A stretch of 64,000 nucleotides of DNA from Planctomycetaceae bacterium (GCA_018658605.1 JABHUV010000211.1:18505-82504), one strand, 5' to 3'; positions 27,732 to 37,873 are shown, counted from the first letter of the stretch. Numbers and translations are program-made. Notes: generated from the letters alone by a model not told the origin.

Positions 27732-28775
27732 ATGGGAATTGTGCAAACGATGGCAATAACGACTGAAAGTTCAATACCAACTCGTCGACGCTACTTAGGT
27801 ATCGACGTAGGAGGAACCGGCATCAAATTGGGTGTTGTCGACGATTCAGGTGTTGCGCTGGGACATGTACAAATTAACACAGAGCACGAGCGTGGTGCTG
27901 CTGATGGAGTAAACCGAATTTTAGTCGCCGCGAGAGGGATCGTTGATGAATTGAATTTAAGTTGGGATGATATTGATGCATTAGGTATTGGCACACCTGG
28001 GACGATGGATATCCGCGCAGGTCAACTGTTACACATGCCCAACATGAGTGGTTGGGATGACTTTCCAATACAATCCTATTTAGAAGAGCAAGCTGGTAAG
28101 CCGGTTGCTTTTATGAACGACGGTACAGCCGCGGCATACGGTGAATTTTGGGCTGGTCGTGGTAAGGAATGCAGTAGTATTGTCATGCTGACGCTTGGTA
28201 CAGGCGTTGGCGGTGGGATTATAATCTCGGGTCGTTCGCTCGACGGCGAACATAGCCATGGTAGTGAATGCGGTCATATAATCATTGATGGCAGTCCAAA
28301 CGCTCGACGCTGCCCATGCGGCCAACTGGGACATCTCGAAGCATATGTCAGCGCGACGAGTGTTGCTCAACGAACGTTAGAGGGATTACGCGATGGCGTC
28401 GACTCATCGCTAGCAGAGTTCCTAGAAAACGAAACGGCGCTATCTGCGTTTTCGGTATTCGAGCACGCTGAATCAAATGATGCATTTGCGATTCGTGTCA
28501 TTGAGGAAACGGCGGTTTACTTGTCTATTGGGATTACTTCCATCATGCATATCCTTGACCCAGACATGGTGATTTTAGGTGGTGCCATGAATTTCGGAGC
28601 CCATGACACGGATTCGGGGCGCATGTTTATTAAGACGATTCGCGATAAGGTTGCCATGGCTACTTTTCCCGTGTTAGTTGAACAGACGATTATTGATTTT
28701 GCGAGTTTAGGGAACCACTGCGGCTTTATTGGCGCAGCAGGCATAGCGCGGGCGCAATTTGGAACCAGAAATTGA
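27732..28775 (+). CDS. ROK family sugar kinase (glucokinase-like)
   Basis: A 347-residue cytoplasmic kinase. The N-terminal phosphate-binding motif is GIDVGGTGIKLGVV. The catalytic aspartate is in FMNDGTAAAYGE, the substrate-binding histidine and glutamate in GHIIIDG, and the zinc site in CPCGQLGHLEAYVSA, where the third of the usual cysteines is replaced by His. LTLGTGVGGG and LGGAMN complete the ROK pattern. Length is as usual for bacterial ROK glucokinases (about 310-350). ATG 27732 follows a TTG; ATG 27750 is also possible. It probably phosphorylates glucose or a similar hexose. Confidence 0.88.
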   Translation: MGIVQTMAITTESSIPTRRRYLGIDVGGTGIKLGVVDDSGVALGHVQINTEHERGAADGVNRILVAARGIVDELNLSWDDIDALGIGTPGTMDIRAGQLLHMPNMSGWDDFPIQSYLEEQAGKPVAFMNDGTAAAYGEFWAGRGKECSSIVMLTLGTGVGGGIIISGRSLDGEHSHGSECGHIIIDGSPNARRCPCGQLGHLEAYVSATSVAQRTLEGLRDGVDSSLAEFLENETALSAFSVFEHAESNDAFAIRVIEETAVYLSIGITSIMHILDPDMVILGGAMNFGAHDTDSGRMFIKTIRDKVAMATFPVLVEQTIIDFASLGNHCGFIGAAGIARAQFGTRN

Positions 28776-28821
28776 CGCAAGCGAATTGACAAAGAATTAA
28801 CACACAATTAAGACGGACATT

Positions 28822-30624
28822 ATGGATTGTCGTAACATTAGAAACTTTAGCATCATCGCCCACATCGATCATGGGAAGAGTACGCTTGCTGATCGCATCT
28901 TGGAATATACCGGGACGGTTGCTCAGCGCGAACTCAAAGATCAGATGCTTGATGATATGGAGCTTGAGCGGGCGCGCGGGATTACGATCAAGGCTCGCAG
29001 TGTGAGCCTAAAATATTGCTTTGAGGGAACAGACTATCAGCTCAACTTAATCGACACTCCAGGGCATGTTGACTTTCAGTACGAGGTATCACGAGCGCTA
29101 ACTTGTTGTGAAGGTGCATTGTTATTAGTGGATGCTTTTCAGGGTGTCGAAGCGCAAACGGTAGCCAACGCTTACAGTGCTATTGAGCACAATTTGACCA
29201 TTATTCCGGTCATTAATAAAATCGATTTGGATTACGCGCGAGTTGATGAAGTGACGGAAGAGATCGAACAGCAATTTGGTCTCGGTGGGGATGAAATTCA
29301 ATGTGTTAGCGCCAAAGAAGGCATTGGCATAGCAGGATTGCTAGAGTCCATAATCAACACGATTCCTCCGCCCAATGGTGCCCACGAGGCGGAGCTGCAG
29401 GCAATGGTCTTTGATTCTCATTACGATGAATTCCGAGGAGCTATTACTTATATCCGTATCATGAATGGAACGATTTGTAAGGGTGACAAAATTACGTTCA
29501 TGCGAGCATCGTCATCTCACGAGGTTATTGAAATTGGTCAGTTTGTGCCACAACCGCAGGCTTGTGAAAGTTTAAAGGCTGGCCAAGTGGGATATGTGAT
29601 CTGTAACATCAAGTCATTAGACATGATTCATGTTGGTGATACGTTGTGCCGACATAATTCTGACGTCGAGGCGTTGCAAGGTTATCAAGAGCCTAAACGC
29701 ATGGTGTACTGTGGATTATATCCGTCCGATGGACAGGATTTCAAAGAACTACGAGACGCTCTGGGTCGATTGAAAATAAATGATCCAAGTTTCGTATTTG
29801 AGCCAGAGACTAGCAAAGCACTAGGCTTTGGTTTTCGGTGTGGTTTTTTGGGTCTACTGCATATGGAAATTGTACAACAGCGGTTGGAGCAAGAGTCAGA
29901 TGTGGATCTTATCCAAACGGCGCCGAATGTGACTTATGAATTGACTACGAAAAAAGGTGAAGAGCTGGTTATTCATCGTCCACAAGAAGTTCCGGATAGT
30001 GGTGAAATCGAAGAATTCCGACAACCAATTGTGCGTGTGAATTTTATTGCGCCGGCTGAGTACATCGGTGCCATTATGAAATTATGTAACGATCGCCGTG
30101 GAGTTCAGCAATCACAAGAGTATCTCTCGACGACACGGATGATGTTGACCTACGACTTACCGTTGGCTGAAGTTATTTATGACCTACACGACAAACTGAA
30201 AAGCGCAACTCGCGGTTATGGAACGATGGACTATGAGCTATTAGGGTATTACCCAGCAGATTTAGTGCGCATGGATATTCTGGTTAATGGGAATCGTGTG
30301 GATGCCTTGAGTATTATTTGTGATCGCATTGATTCTCAACGGCGGGGCAGAGCCGTTTGCAAAAAATTAAAAATCGAGATCAACCGACACATGTTCGAGG
30401 TGGCAGTACAGGCAGCTATTGGTGGCAAGGTGATTGCTCGGGAGACCGTACGGGCATTACGAAAGAATGTTACCGCTAAATGTTATGGTGGTGATATTTC
30501 TCGCAAAAAGAAACTCTGGGCAAAACAAAAAGAAGGCAAGAAGCGGATGAAAAGTGTGGGGAGTGTTGATATTCCTCAAAAGGCCTTCATGGCAGTATTA
30601 GAATCGGGACAGGACCAGAAATAA
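28822..30624 (+). CDS. lepA: elongation factor 4 (LepA)
   Basis: LepA is a ribosome-binding GTPase that back-translocates or assists initiation under stress. The 600-residue length matches (about 600). G-domain motifs are IAHIDHGKSTLADRI (G1), DTPGHVDF (G3) and NKIDLDYA (G4). The C-terminal LepA-specific domain is recognisable by RRGRAVCKKLKIEI, AIGGKVIARETV and the lysine-rich AKCYGGDISRKKKLW with KQKEGKKRMK. It is followed after only 2 bases by a signal peptidase gene, mirroring the classical lepA-lepB operon of proteobacteria. Confidence 0.97.
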   Translation: MDCRNIRNFSIIAHIDHGKSTLADRILEYTGTVAQRELKDQMLDDMELERARGITIKARSVSLKYCFEGTDYQLNLIDTPGHVDFQYEVSRALTCCEGALLLVDAFQGVEAQTVANAYSAIEHNLTIIPVINKIDLDYARVDEVTEEIEQQFGLGGDEIQCVSAKEGIGIAGLLESIINTIPPPNGAHEAELQAMVFDSHYDEFRGAITYIRIMNGTICKGDKITFMRASSSHEVIEIGQFVPQPQACESLKAGQVGYVICNIKSLDMIHVGDTLCRHNSDVEALQGYQEPKRMVYCGLYPSDGQDFKELRDALGRLKINDPSFVFEPETSKALGFGFRCGFLGLLHMEIVQQRLEQESDVDLIQTAPNVTYELTTKKGEELVIHRPQEVPDSGEIEEFRQPIVRVNFIAPAEYIGAIMKLCNDRRGVQQSQEYLSTTRMMLTYDLPLAEVIYDLHDKLKSATRGYGTMDYELLGYYPADLVRMDILVNGNRVDALSIICDRIDSQRRGRAVCKKLKIEINRHMFEVAVQAAIGGKVIARETVRALRKNVTAKCYGGDISRKKKLWAKQKEGKKRMKSVGSVDIPQKAFMAVLESGQDQK

Positions 30625-30626
30625 AC

Positions 30627-31937
30627 GTGGATAAACAACCGCATCACGTCAAAGGGGTCACCATGCTGTGCCTCGTGATTGTTGCTATCGGTGGAGTTAT
30701 CGGTTGGTTGTTATCACGGTCTTCGGAGTTGGTGGAAGTCCATACGGTTCGCCCAATTGCGTCGGGGAGCATGGCTAACGCCGCCCCTGGACCCCATCTG
30801 CAAATCCAATGTCACGATTGCGGCATTGCTTATCGCTGTGATATCACGACTGTCGGCGATGACCATTTACCGGTTTGCTACAACTGTGGTGCGATAAATG
30901 CTATTGAGGGTCGCCGTGGTCACACTGGGCAAGTTGCGTATGCAGAAGGCGATATTCAGCGGTGGTCGAAGGTTGTCTTTACCGCTCCGGAATCAGCCGA
31001 CGATCAAGGAATGTTTCTAAAACGCATTGTGGCTTTACCTGGAGAGCAATTGGGATTTGTGGATGGTGATTTGTGGATTAATGGCACCCGCTATCAAAAG
31101 TCCTTACAAGAGTTTGATTTATTGCAGGTTCCTGTTTTCGACAGCCAATATCGCCCGCGGGATTCGCAGCATTCATTTCTGGAACGATTTGCGGTTGGAA
31201 TGAATGAACAGGCATGGTTGATCACCATGGCTGGTGAATTTGCATTTGATGCTGCGGCCGACAAATCTCAACAATGGCTTGAATATATTCACTGGAATGT
31301 TATTGCAGGATTTGTACCTCAAGTGCAACGAGGCTCGCCCGATGCGATTTTAGATTACCATCCCTATAACCAATATATCTCACGGCCACAGTTGAATTTT
31401 GTTGATGATTATGTCGTGGACCTTTGGTTGACGACGCATACGACGCCGGTATTGCAATTTAGATTATTGGATGTTGACGTGACTGTTGACTGTGAAAGAC
31501 ACGAGGTCAGCGCGTCTCAAGGCACTCGATTCTGGGGGCAGCAATCGATTGACAAAGCGACAGTACCAATAAAGCAACCTTGGAAGATTCGAGTTGGACG
31601 TTTAGATGGTCGAGTGGTTGTGCAGATCAATTCACAGCAATGGGCCTTCGATTTTGAACCAACGCTACCGACCGGCAATTACATCGATGACCGATTGTTG
31701 CGACAACGACCGTTTGCCGTCGCCGCCTCAGTGGGCATACTGGACATTAAGCGGATTTTAATTGCTCGAGATATTTATTGGTTAGCACCTAACGGGATGG
31801 ACAATCGATGGCAGTTTTCGTCAGTGTTACCACCAGATATTTTTTTCCTAGTCGGAGACAATCAGCCTGTCTCACGAGATTCTCGTCATTGGAATCAAGG
31901 TATTCATCGTTCACGGATTCAAGGCGTTGTGCAGTAA
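30627..31937 (+). CDS. signal peptidase I-like protein with CxxC ribbon and beta-rich insert
   Basis: An S26-family type I signal peptidase, 436 residues, GTG start two bases after lepA. A membrane segment (residues 13-30) is followed by SGSM with the nucleophile Ser48 and FLKRIVALPGE with the general-base Lys132. Box E is VGDNQPVSRDSRHW near the C-terminus, so the active site is complete. Two unusual features stand out. A four-cysteine ribbon (C62, C65, C84, C87) lies between Ser and Lys. About 250 residues between boxes D and E are beta-strand-rich, with WKIRVGRLDGRVVVQINSQQ resembling LamG/ConA-like domains. The next gene is a second, longer version. Normal LepB has neither insert. Confidence 0.85.
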   Translation: MDKQPHHVKGVTMLCLVIVAIGGVIGWLLSRSSELVEVHTVRPIASGSMANAAPGPHLQIQCHDCGIAYRCDITTVGDDHLPVCYNCGAINAIEGRRGHTGQVAYAEGDIQRWSKVVFTAPESADDQGMFLKRIVALPGEQLGFVDGDLWINGTRYQKSLQEFDLLQVPVFDSQYRPRDSQHSFLERFAVGMNEQAWLITMAGEFAFDAAADKSQQWLEYIHWNVIAGFVPQVQRGSPDAILDYHPYNQYISRPQLNFVDDYVVDLWLTTHTTPVLQFRLLDVDVTVDCERHEVSASQGTRFWGQQSIDKATVPIKQPWKIRVGRLDGRVVVQINSQQWAFDFEPTLPTGNYIDDRLLRQRPFAVAASVGILDIKRILIARDIYWLAPNGMDNRWQFSSVLPPDIFFLVGDNQPVSRDSRHWNQGIHRSRIQGVVQ

Positions 31938-32174
31938 AAGGCACAGGGGTCGATCTGTGAGATGGCTGCCCGTTTTTGTGGCTTGCAGTAAAATCAACCA
32001 CGAATTTTCGAGAATTAACGCGAATGCTAAACTTGAACCTCGCGTGACTCTGCCCTCGTTATAAATAGATGGATAGAGTATATTTGCAACCAACGGAACC
32101 TTTTCCCTCGGGTTACCGTAGAATCCTCTATACAACCCAGTGCAATTTAATTTCCGACGGAGAGATTTTGATAA
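31938..32174 (+). promoter_or_regulatory. 237-base spacer between the two signal peptidase genes
   Basis: No gene is visible. The second signal peptidase has a strong ribosome site GGAGAG about 9 bases before its ATG at 32175. The length suggests a separate promoter here, although I cannot assign its elements. Confidence 0.4.
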
Positions 32175-34229
32175 ATGAAGGACAAAAACCAACTTGAGCG
32201 ATACCGCAAGTTACCTTTGATGCAGTATCGTGATTTATTGGAAGGTTTTGCTGCTGCGGTAATCTTGGCGTTTATTTTCCGTGGATTTGTTGCTGAAGCC
32301 TATGTTATTCCGACGGGCTCGATGGCTCACGGTTTACAAGGTCGCCATATGGATCACGAATGCTCAAAGTGTGATTTTCCATACCGCTCGGGCGCGAGTG
32401 AAGAGAATGATGGCGCGGGAGAAGTGATTGCGACGACGTGCCCCCAGTGTGGTTTCATTGATGTATTAGACAAAGTAAATCAGATTAACGAGCGATCCTT
32501 CTCGGGTGATCGTATTTTGGTTAATAAGTTTGCCTATTCATTTAACGATCCAGAGAGATGGGATGTGATTGTTTTCAAGTATCCCTACGAGGCGACAACC
32601 AACTACATCAAACGATTGATCGGGCTACCTGGTGAGGTTGTGCGATTATCCAACGGCGATGTTTATACGCGACCAGTGGATAATATAAATGCGGTCTTTG
32701 AAATTGCTCGAAAACCGATAAATAAGCAGCTTTCGATGATGCAGCTTGTGCATGACACACAATATCGTTCAAGAGCGTTGGATGAAGTTATGTGGCCGCA
32801 ACCGTGGCGGATGGTCGGTGAGTACGAATCACGGTATCACCCTAGTCCGCAGGAAGGCCTCACGGGGTACTGGGCAATGTCCACACAGGGATTCAAAGCT
32901 ACGATTGATGGCAGTCGTAAAGAAGAAGCAGTTGAATTGCGATATCACCACACCATCCCAGATTCAACATTTTGGATTGATTACAATCAGCATCGCGTTA
33001 GCGCAAATCTAGCAGAAGAATCAGGAGACGCTACTCGAGCGCAAGAAATTCGTGATGAGATGAAAGTTCGCTGGTGGCCTCTCCCAAATCTCATTACAGA
33101 CGCCTATGCATACAATAGAGTGATCAAGGATGATGTATCCTATTTTGGTGAAGTTGTTTTTGCATCGTGGGACAAAGCCACACTCCCCGTCGACAACTCG
33201 GATGATGCCAAACTAGCAGCCTTTATCTCGAACTTTCGCGAGCATTTAGAAGGTGATCAAATCATCGAAGGGCAATCTCGTGATTTACTAATACAAAATT
33301 TAAAAATTAAATGGCCCAGCGGAAGTGATCGCGGCAACTATTGGGTTGGTGATTTAGTAGTTGAATTTGAAATCAGTGTTGCCAATGAAAGTGGAACGAT
33401 TGGTTTTGATATTGTTGAATCTGGTGTTTATTACCAAGGCAGCATTGACATTGCAACTGGTGAACTAACGTTGTCAATTGATGATGGAGACGAATTGTTT
33501 ACAGGTGAAGGTTCTGAAGTTGCAGCGATCAATGGCGCGACCAATTTAAAAGGGGCCGGTAAATATAAAATTAGATTCTCGAATTGTGATAATGAATTGC
33601 GAGTTTGGCTTGACGGTGAACTAATAGAGTTATCGCAAAAGGCGACTTATGTAACAGCTCAAATGCTTGGACCTAAATGGTCCGAGCGCGATCCAGGTGA
33701 CTTAATGCCTGCGGGGATTAGTTCCAAAGGTGTTGCTATGACGGTAGAAAATGCGCGAGTTTTTCGTGATGGTTATTATATCGCCACTAATCAAGCAGGA
33801 TTTCCAATGGGAACGGAATACAACGATTGGTACATGAACGAATTGGAATCCATGCGACATTTGGTGGGTGGTATCGAACCATTTTGGATGGAAGTGGAAA
33901 ATTGGGATTCGAGTAATATTTACAAGATCGCTAAACTGCAACTACACTTGGACTTTTTTCAATCTTGGAATCAGACGAAATTCTTTACAGACCGAGCGAC
34001 CGTTGAATTTGAAATAGGCCAAGAAGAATTTCTGCCGATGGGCGATAACAGTCCAGCGAGCAGTGATGGTCGTGGTTGGTATCCGATTCTAGGTAAAAAC
34101 AGTTTTCATCGTAGCCTATTAATCGGGGAAGCGCTTATGATTTATTGGCCCCATGCGTGGTACGTCGATATATACGGCAAAGCGATTCCAGCAATTCCGA
34201 ACTTTTCGAAAATCAAGGTAATACAGTAA
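32175..34229 (+). CDS. lepB: signal peptidase I with CxxC ribbon and very large insert
   Basis: A 684-residue type I signal peptidase, over twice the usual length. Residues 24-40 are a membrane segment. The catalytic serine is S49 in IPTGSM, the lysine is K146 in YIKRLIGLPGE, and box E is MGDNSPASSDGR at about 622-633. As in the neighbouring paralogue, four cysteines (C63, C66, C89, C92) form a zinc-ribbon-like loop directly after the serine. Some 440 residues are inserted between boxes D and E, including a beta-sandwich-like region around YKIRFSNCDNELRVWLDGE. Processing of exported proteins at the membrane is expected. Family assignment is firm; the role of the inserts is unknown. Confidence 0.92.
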   Translation: MKDKNQLERYRKLPLMQYRDLLEGFAAAVILAFIFRGFVAEAYVIPTGSMAHGLQGRHMDHECSKCDFPYRSGASEENDGAGEVIATTCPQCGFIDVLDKVNQINERSFSGDRILVNKFAYSFNDPERWDVIVFKYPYEATTNYIKRLIGLPGEVVRLSNGDVYTRPVDNINAVFEIARKPINKQLSMMQLVHDTQYRSRALDEVMWPQPWRMVGEYESRYHPSPQEGLTGYWAMSTQGFKATIDGSRKEEAVELRYHHTIPDSTFWIDYNQHRVSANLAEESGDATRAQEIRDEMKVRWWPLPNLITDAYAYNRVIKDDVSYFGEVVFASWDKATLPVDNSDDAKLAAFISNFREHLEGDQIIEGQSRDLLIQNLKIKWPSGSDRGNYWVGDLVVEFEISVANESGTIGFDIVESGVYYQGSIDIATGELTLSIDDGDELFTGEGSEVAAINGATNLKGAGKYKIRFSNCDNELRVWLDGELIELSQKATYVTAQMLGPKWSERDPGDLMPAGISSKGVAMTVENARVFRDGYYIATNQAGFPMGTEYNDWYMNELESMRHLVGGIEPFWMEVENWDSSNIYKIAKLQLHLDFFQSWNQTKFFTDRATVEFEIGQEEFLPMGDNSPASSDGRGWYPILGKNSFHRSLLIGEALMIYWPHAWYVDIYGKAIPAIPNFSKIKVIQ

Positions 34230-34286
34230 GATATGCCTGCGGGATAACTTATCGTTTAACCGGTCACCATTAATTCGGATACACAC

Positions 34287-35021
34287 ATGCCTATTTTAGA
34301 AGCTAAGGGCTTGGTCAAATCATTTCGTCGTCGGCGAGTGGTCAACGGGATCAGTTTGCGTGTCGAGACGGGGGAGATCATAGGTCTACTCGGTGTGAAT
34401 GGTGCTGGTAAGACGACGAGTTTCAAAATGATATGTGGCATGTTGCCTCCAGACTCAGGCCAAGTGTTCCTCAAAGGGCAGGACGTTACTAATTGGCCGA
34501 TGCACAAACGATCTCGTGAGTGTGGCATGGGGTATTTAGCTCAAGAATCAAGTGTCTTTCAAAATCTTTCTGTTGAGCAGAATTTGATCATGATGATCGA
34601 AATGCAAGAAATCAAAGGGAAAAAGAAAAAAGAGATTTGTAACAAACTGCTCGATCGATTCAACATCGCTAAAATCCGCAAAACCAAAGCGGGTAAGATA
34701 TCGGGCGGCGAGCGACGGCGTTTAGAGATTGCGAGATGTTTGGTTTCCAAACCGAAGATCGTGATGTTAGACGAGCCTTTTTCGGGAGTGGATCCAATTA
34801 CGGTGCAGAGCATACAGGTCACGATTGAATTATTACGTAACGAGGGCATCTCAATTTTGATTACTGACCACGCTGTTCGTGAAATGCTTGATATTGTTGA
34901 TCGGGGATATGTGATTGCTGCGGGTGAAGTGATGTTCGAAGGAACGCCCCCAGAAATTTGGAACAACGAAGATGTGCGCCGCAAATATTTGGGCAATATG
35001 GGAAACCGAAAAATCGCTTGA
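34287..35021 (+). CDS. lptB: LptB-like ABC transporter ATP-binding protein
   Basis: A 244-residue ABC ATPase close to LptB, the ATPase of the lipopolysaccharide export machine. Walker A is GVNGAGKTT (residues about 36-44), the signature SGGERRRLEIAR, and Walker B KIVMLDEPFSGVDP with the LptB-typical FSGVDP. ITDHAVREML contains the switch histidine, and GMGYLAQESSVFQNLSVEQN is the characteristic Q-loop of LptB. It is 57 bases downstream of the signal peptidase gene. No permease (LptFG) lies nearby in this window. The resemblance supports an outer-membrane lipid role in this Gram-negative-type cell. Confidence 0.88.
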   Translation: MPILEAKGLVKSFRRRRVVNGISLRVETGEIIGLLGVNGAGKTTSFKMICGMLPPDSGQVFLKGQDVTNWPMHKRSRECGMGYLAQESSVFQNLSVEQNLIMMIEMQEIKGKKKKEICNKLLDRFNIAKIRKTKAGKISGGERRRLEIARCLVSKPKIVMLDEPFSGVDPITVQSIQVTIELLRNEGISILITDHAVREMLDIVDRGYVIAAGEVMFEGTPPEIWNNEDVRRKYLGNMGNRKIA

Positions 35022-35042
35022 TGTTCGTCGGAGATCCGCCGT

Positions 35043-36275
35043 TTAAAATGTGAACGGGATGTTCCCCAAACGTTCGAGTGTTTCTTGCAACAATGCCTGC
35101 TCTGCTTCTTCTCCATCAGCAACATAGGTGACAGAGAATCGCAAATAGCTGCCAGCATTATCCCAGGGCACAGTCACGATCCCGTGTTCGGTAATTAAAT
35201 ATTGACACGCTTCTTCGGCATTGGCAAAAGAGGGCCCATTTTCAACACCTGTAGGAGAAGAAGTATAAAGGAAATACGAACCACCGGGCATCGAGCATTG
35301 AAAGCCACAAGTACTCAGTGCGGTGACTAGATTCGTCATTCGCCGCCGATATTTCTCGCGGACGCTCGAAGGGATGGTTTCATCGTCGAGCGCAGCTGCG
35401 GCCGCTTTTTGGATGGCAATAAACTGACCGCTATCACAGTTGTCTTTCACGTCGGCAAACGCTCGGACTAACAAAGGATTCCCGCAGACCCAGCCTATTC
35501 TCCAGCCGATCATGTCAAACCCTTTGGACATAGAATGGATTTCGATACCAACGTCGCGTGCTCCTGGTGTTTCTAGGAAGCTAGTTGGCTTACCGGTAAA
35601 CGTTAACATTATATGAGCAGCGTCTTGGACAACGACGATTTGATGTTGCTTTGCAAATTCAACCACTTCGGCATAAAACGCTGCGGTCGCAAGTTTACCA
35701 GTAGGACTATTGGGATAGTTTATGACGAGCAATTTGGCCCGCTGTAAAATATCAACTGGAATTGATTGCAGATCGGGTAAAAAGTCGTTTTCCACAAGCA
35801 GTGGTAATTCATGAACTTCGCCGCCGTAGTATTTTGTATGCGTCCCTGCAACTGGATAGCCAGGTACGGTCATTAACGTGATATCGCCTGGGTTAATAAA
35901 GCAGGTTGGGATCATCGAAAGTGCCGTTTTAGAACCGATGCAGTGATTAATTTCTGAATCAGGATCTAGTCTTACATCAAATTCACGTTGCATGAAACGT
36001 GCGACTGCTGCTTTGAATTCTGGAACACCGTTGTCCGCGTACCCTCTATTTTCGAGCAGGTGGATTTCTTCCCCCATGACTTGCCGGACAGATTGTGCTG
36101 CAATATTATCGTTTTCGCCGATGCCAAAATCGAGCAATTTACGGTCTGGTCGATCCGCCATTGCTTGTCGTTTAGCCCGTTTTATTTTTTCAAACTTATA
36201 GATTTCGGTATCTTTGCCATAGTGAATACCGCCAATGCGGTCGGCAAATAATTGTTGAAAGTAGGGGTCGCTCAT
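35043..36275 (-). CDS. dapL: LL-diaminopimelate-type aminotransferase
   Basis: A fold-type I PLP aminotransferase of 410 residues, convergent with lptB. The PLP lysine is in SMSKGFDMIGWRIGW, the cofactor-contacting asparagine/proline pair in NYPNSPTGK, and the aspartate in VVQDAAHIM. GYADNGVPEFKAAVARF and HCIGSKTALSMIP are close to the LL-diaminopimelate aminotransferase subgroup found in planctomycetes, which makes LL-DAP from tetrahydrodipicolinate in lysine synthesis. Generic class I aminotransferases look similar, so the substrate is a likely, not certain, assignment. The next gene downstream on the strand is the DUF58 gene, which is the end of another operon. Confidence 0.72.
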   Translation of the reverse strand: MSDPYFQQLFADRIGGIHYGKDTEIYKFEKIKRAKRQAMADRPDRKLLDFGIGENDNIAAQSVRQVMGEEIHLLENRGYADNGVPEFKAAVARFMQREFDVRLDPDSEINHCIGSKTALSMIPTCFINPGDITLMTVPGYPVAGTHTKYYGGEVHELPLLVENDFLPDLQSIPVDILQRAKLLVINYPNSPTGKLATAAFYAEVVEFAKQHQIVVVQDAAHIMLTFTGKPTSFLETPGARDVGIEIHSMSKGFDMIGWRIGWVCGNPLLVRAFADVKDNCDSGQFIAIQKAAAAALDDETIPSSVREKYRRRMTNLVTALSTCGFQCSMPGGSYFLYTSSPTGVENGPSFANAEEACQYLITEHGIVTVPWDNAGSYLRFSVTYVADGEEAEQALLQETLERLGNIPFTF

Positions 36276-36392
36276 GATTTAGTTTCAAAGTAACAAACAA
36301 AAGTTGCAAAAGGAAAATCGTATATTTACCCTAATGTAAAAAAGACGAATCGACAACCGTTTGGCGATTGATCTGCAAGGCATTAGAAACCT

Positions 36393-37823
36393 CTATAATA
36401 GATGGCGAGCTTTTATTTCGAGATATTGATTAATGATCGGTGTGGTCATATCTTCTGGGAAGACATCCATCGCAAACGCACCGCGATGGGTGAGCGTATT
36501 TAAAACATCATGCCGCCAATTTAAAATCTGTGCGGCTGCCGCGGCGTTGTAGAGACTCTTTGTTTGCTCGGCTTCATCAAAGATATGATGGTCTCGTAGC
36601 ATCACGCTAATGGCCAAGTGACGTCGTGAAACCGTTTGCATATATTGAACAACTTGCTGAGAATTAACTTCGTCCACGACGTTCGTAATTAAGACAACGA
36701 GAGCTCGTTTGTTGCAACGGTTTGCCAAATAAAGGAATGCTTCATCATAGCGTGATTCCACCATACGGGGAAATTGATTAAACGAGGCGTGTAACAGTTG
36801 ATTCATTTGACTCATACCTGACCGCGGCGGCACAAAGCAGTGAATTTTATCAGAGAAGCAAATTAATCCAACGGAATCCCCTTTGGATAATGCTACGTGA
36901 CTAAGCATCAACATGGAGTTCAACGCATGGTCGACGAAAGTCATGTCGGCGGATTCATTTGTCATCATGCGGCCACAGTCAATCAGAAATATGATTCGTT
37001 GACTTTGTGTGTTTTGATAATCTTGCACGATCAACTTGTTGTGTCGTGCGGTGCTACGCCAATTGATATTTCGATAATGGTCATCGCGGGTATATTCACG
37101 GAGTCGTTCAAATTCGTTGTCTTGCCCAACTTTTCGAGTACGACGGACGCCCAAAAGATTTAAACGATTTGTCCGAGCTAGCAGTGCGTAATGTGAAAGC
37201 TGATGTAAGTCTGGGTAGACGTGGATTTGAGTTTTTATGGGGACGGTTAAATGTCGCACCCAAAAACCAAATAGACTGCGACTACGGACATGAATGCACT
37301 GTAAATTGAACTGTCCGCGTTTCGTTGGTTTGAACGAATAGTGAAATTCTTTTGTTTCGCGACTGCCAATGGAGGTGCGAAAAATTGACTCTGCGACTTC
37401 GAACGTCTCGGGTAAATCATCCAAAAGTGTTAATCGTAAACGACGAGTTGATTCATTAATCATACGAAAGGCAACGTCGGAGTTCTTGACGATGGAAGCA
37501 ACCTTGTTGTGGTGCCGCTCGGCTCGTAAGGTAGAAGTTGACGGCAAGGTGAACAAGTCTAATAGTGAGCAAACTAAAATTAAAGCGTCGGCTACCAAGG
37601 CAGGCACAAGCCAAGAAGCATTAAACATGATGCCTGCAGTTAGGACGGTCGGAATTAGAAGTGCCATCGGATAGACAACGTATGGGTATACTTTGCGGCG
37701 AGCCACAATAATTAACGGTATAGTGAGCGCAACAAGCACTAGCCAAGGAAACATCTGGATGAACTCCAATTGTTCCTGTAGTTGTTCGGCTTGTTGTTGA
37801 GTAGTTTCCAATGGTTTTTTCAA
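36393..37823 (-). CDS. DUF58 domain protein, last gene of the MoxR operon
   Basis: A 476-residue protein with two N-terminal membrane segments (FPWLVLVALTIPLIIVA and YPMALLIPTVLTAGIMF). Its DUF58 core near residue 230 shows REYTRDDHYRNINWRSTARHN, followed by a von Willebrand-A-like fold with RIIFLIDCGRMM and the region ALVVLITNV. The MIDAS motif DxSxS is degenerate (DCGRMM), so metal-dependent adhesion may be lost or altered. DUF58 proteins work with MoxR AAA+ ATPases in envelope functions. The gene lies 50 bases after the MoxR gene. Confidence 0.85.
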   Translation of the reverse strand: MKKPLETTQQQAEQLQEQLEFIQMFPWLVLVALTIPLIIVARRKVYPYVVYPMALLIPTVLTAGIMFNASWLVPALVADALILVCSLLDLFTLPSTSTLRAERHHNKVASIVKNSDVAFRMINESTRRLRLTLLDDLPETFEVAESIFRTSIGSRETKEFHYSFKPTKRGQFNLQCIHVRSRSLFGFWVRHLTVPIKTQIHVYPDLHQLSHYALLARTNRLNLLGVRRTRKVGQDNEFERLREYTRDDHYRNINWRSTARHNKLIVQDYQNTQSQRIIFLIDCGRMMTNESADMTFVDHALNSMLMLSHVALSKGDSVGLICFSDKIHCFVPPRSGMSQMNQLLHASFNQFPRMVESRYDEAFLYLANRCNKRALVVLITNVVDEVNSQQVVQYMQTVSRRHLAISVMLRDHHIFDEAEQTKSLYNAAAAAQILNWRHDVLNTLTHRGAFAMDVFPEDMTTPIINQYLEIKARHLL

Positions 37824-37873
37824 AAGTGTGTGTGGTTAGCGTTGCTTTTACTATTGGCGCTGTCGGCAATGAT

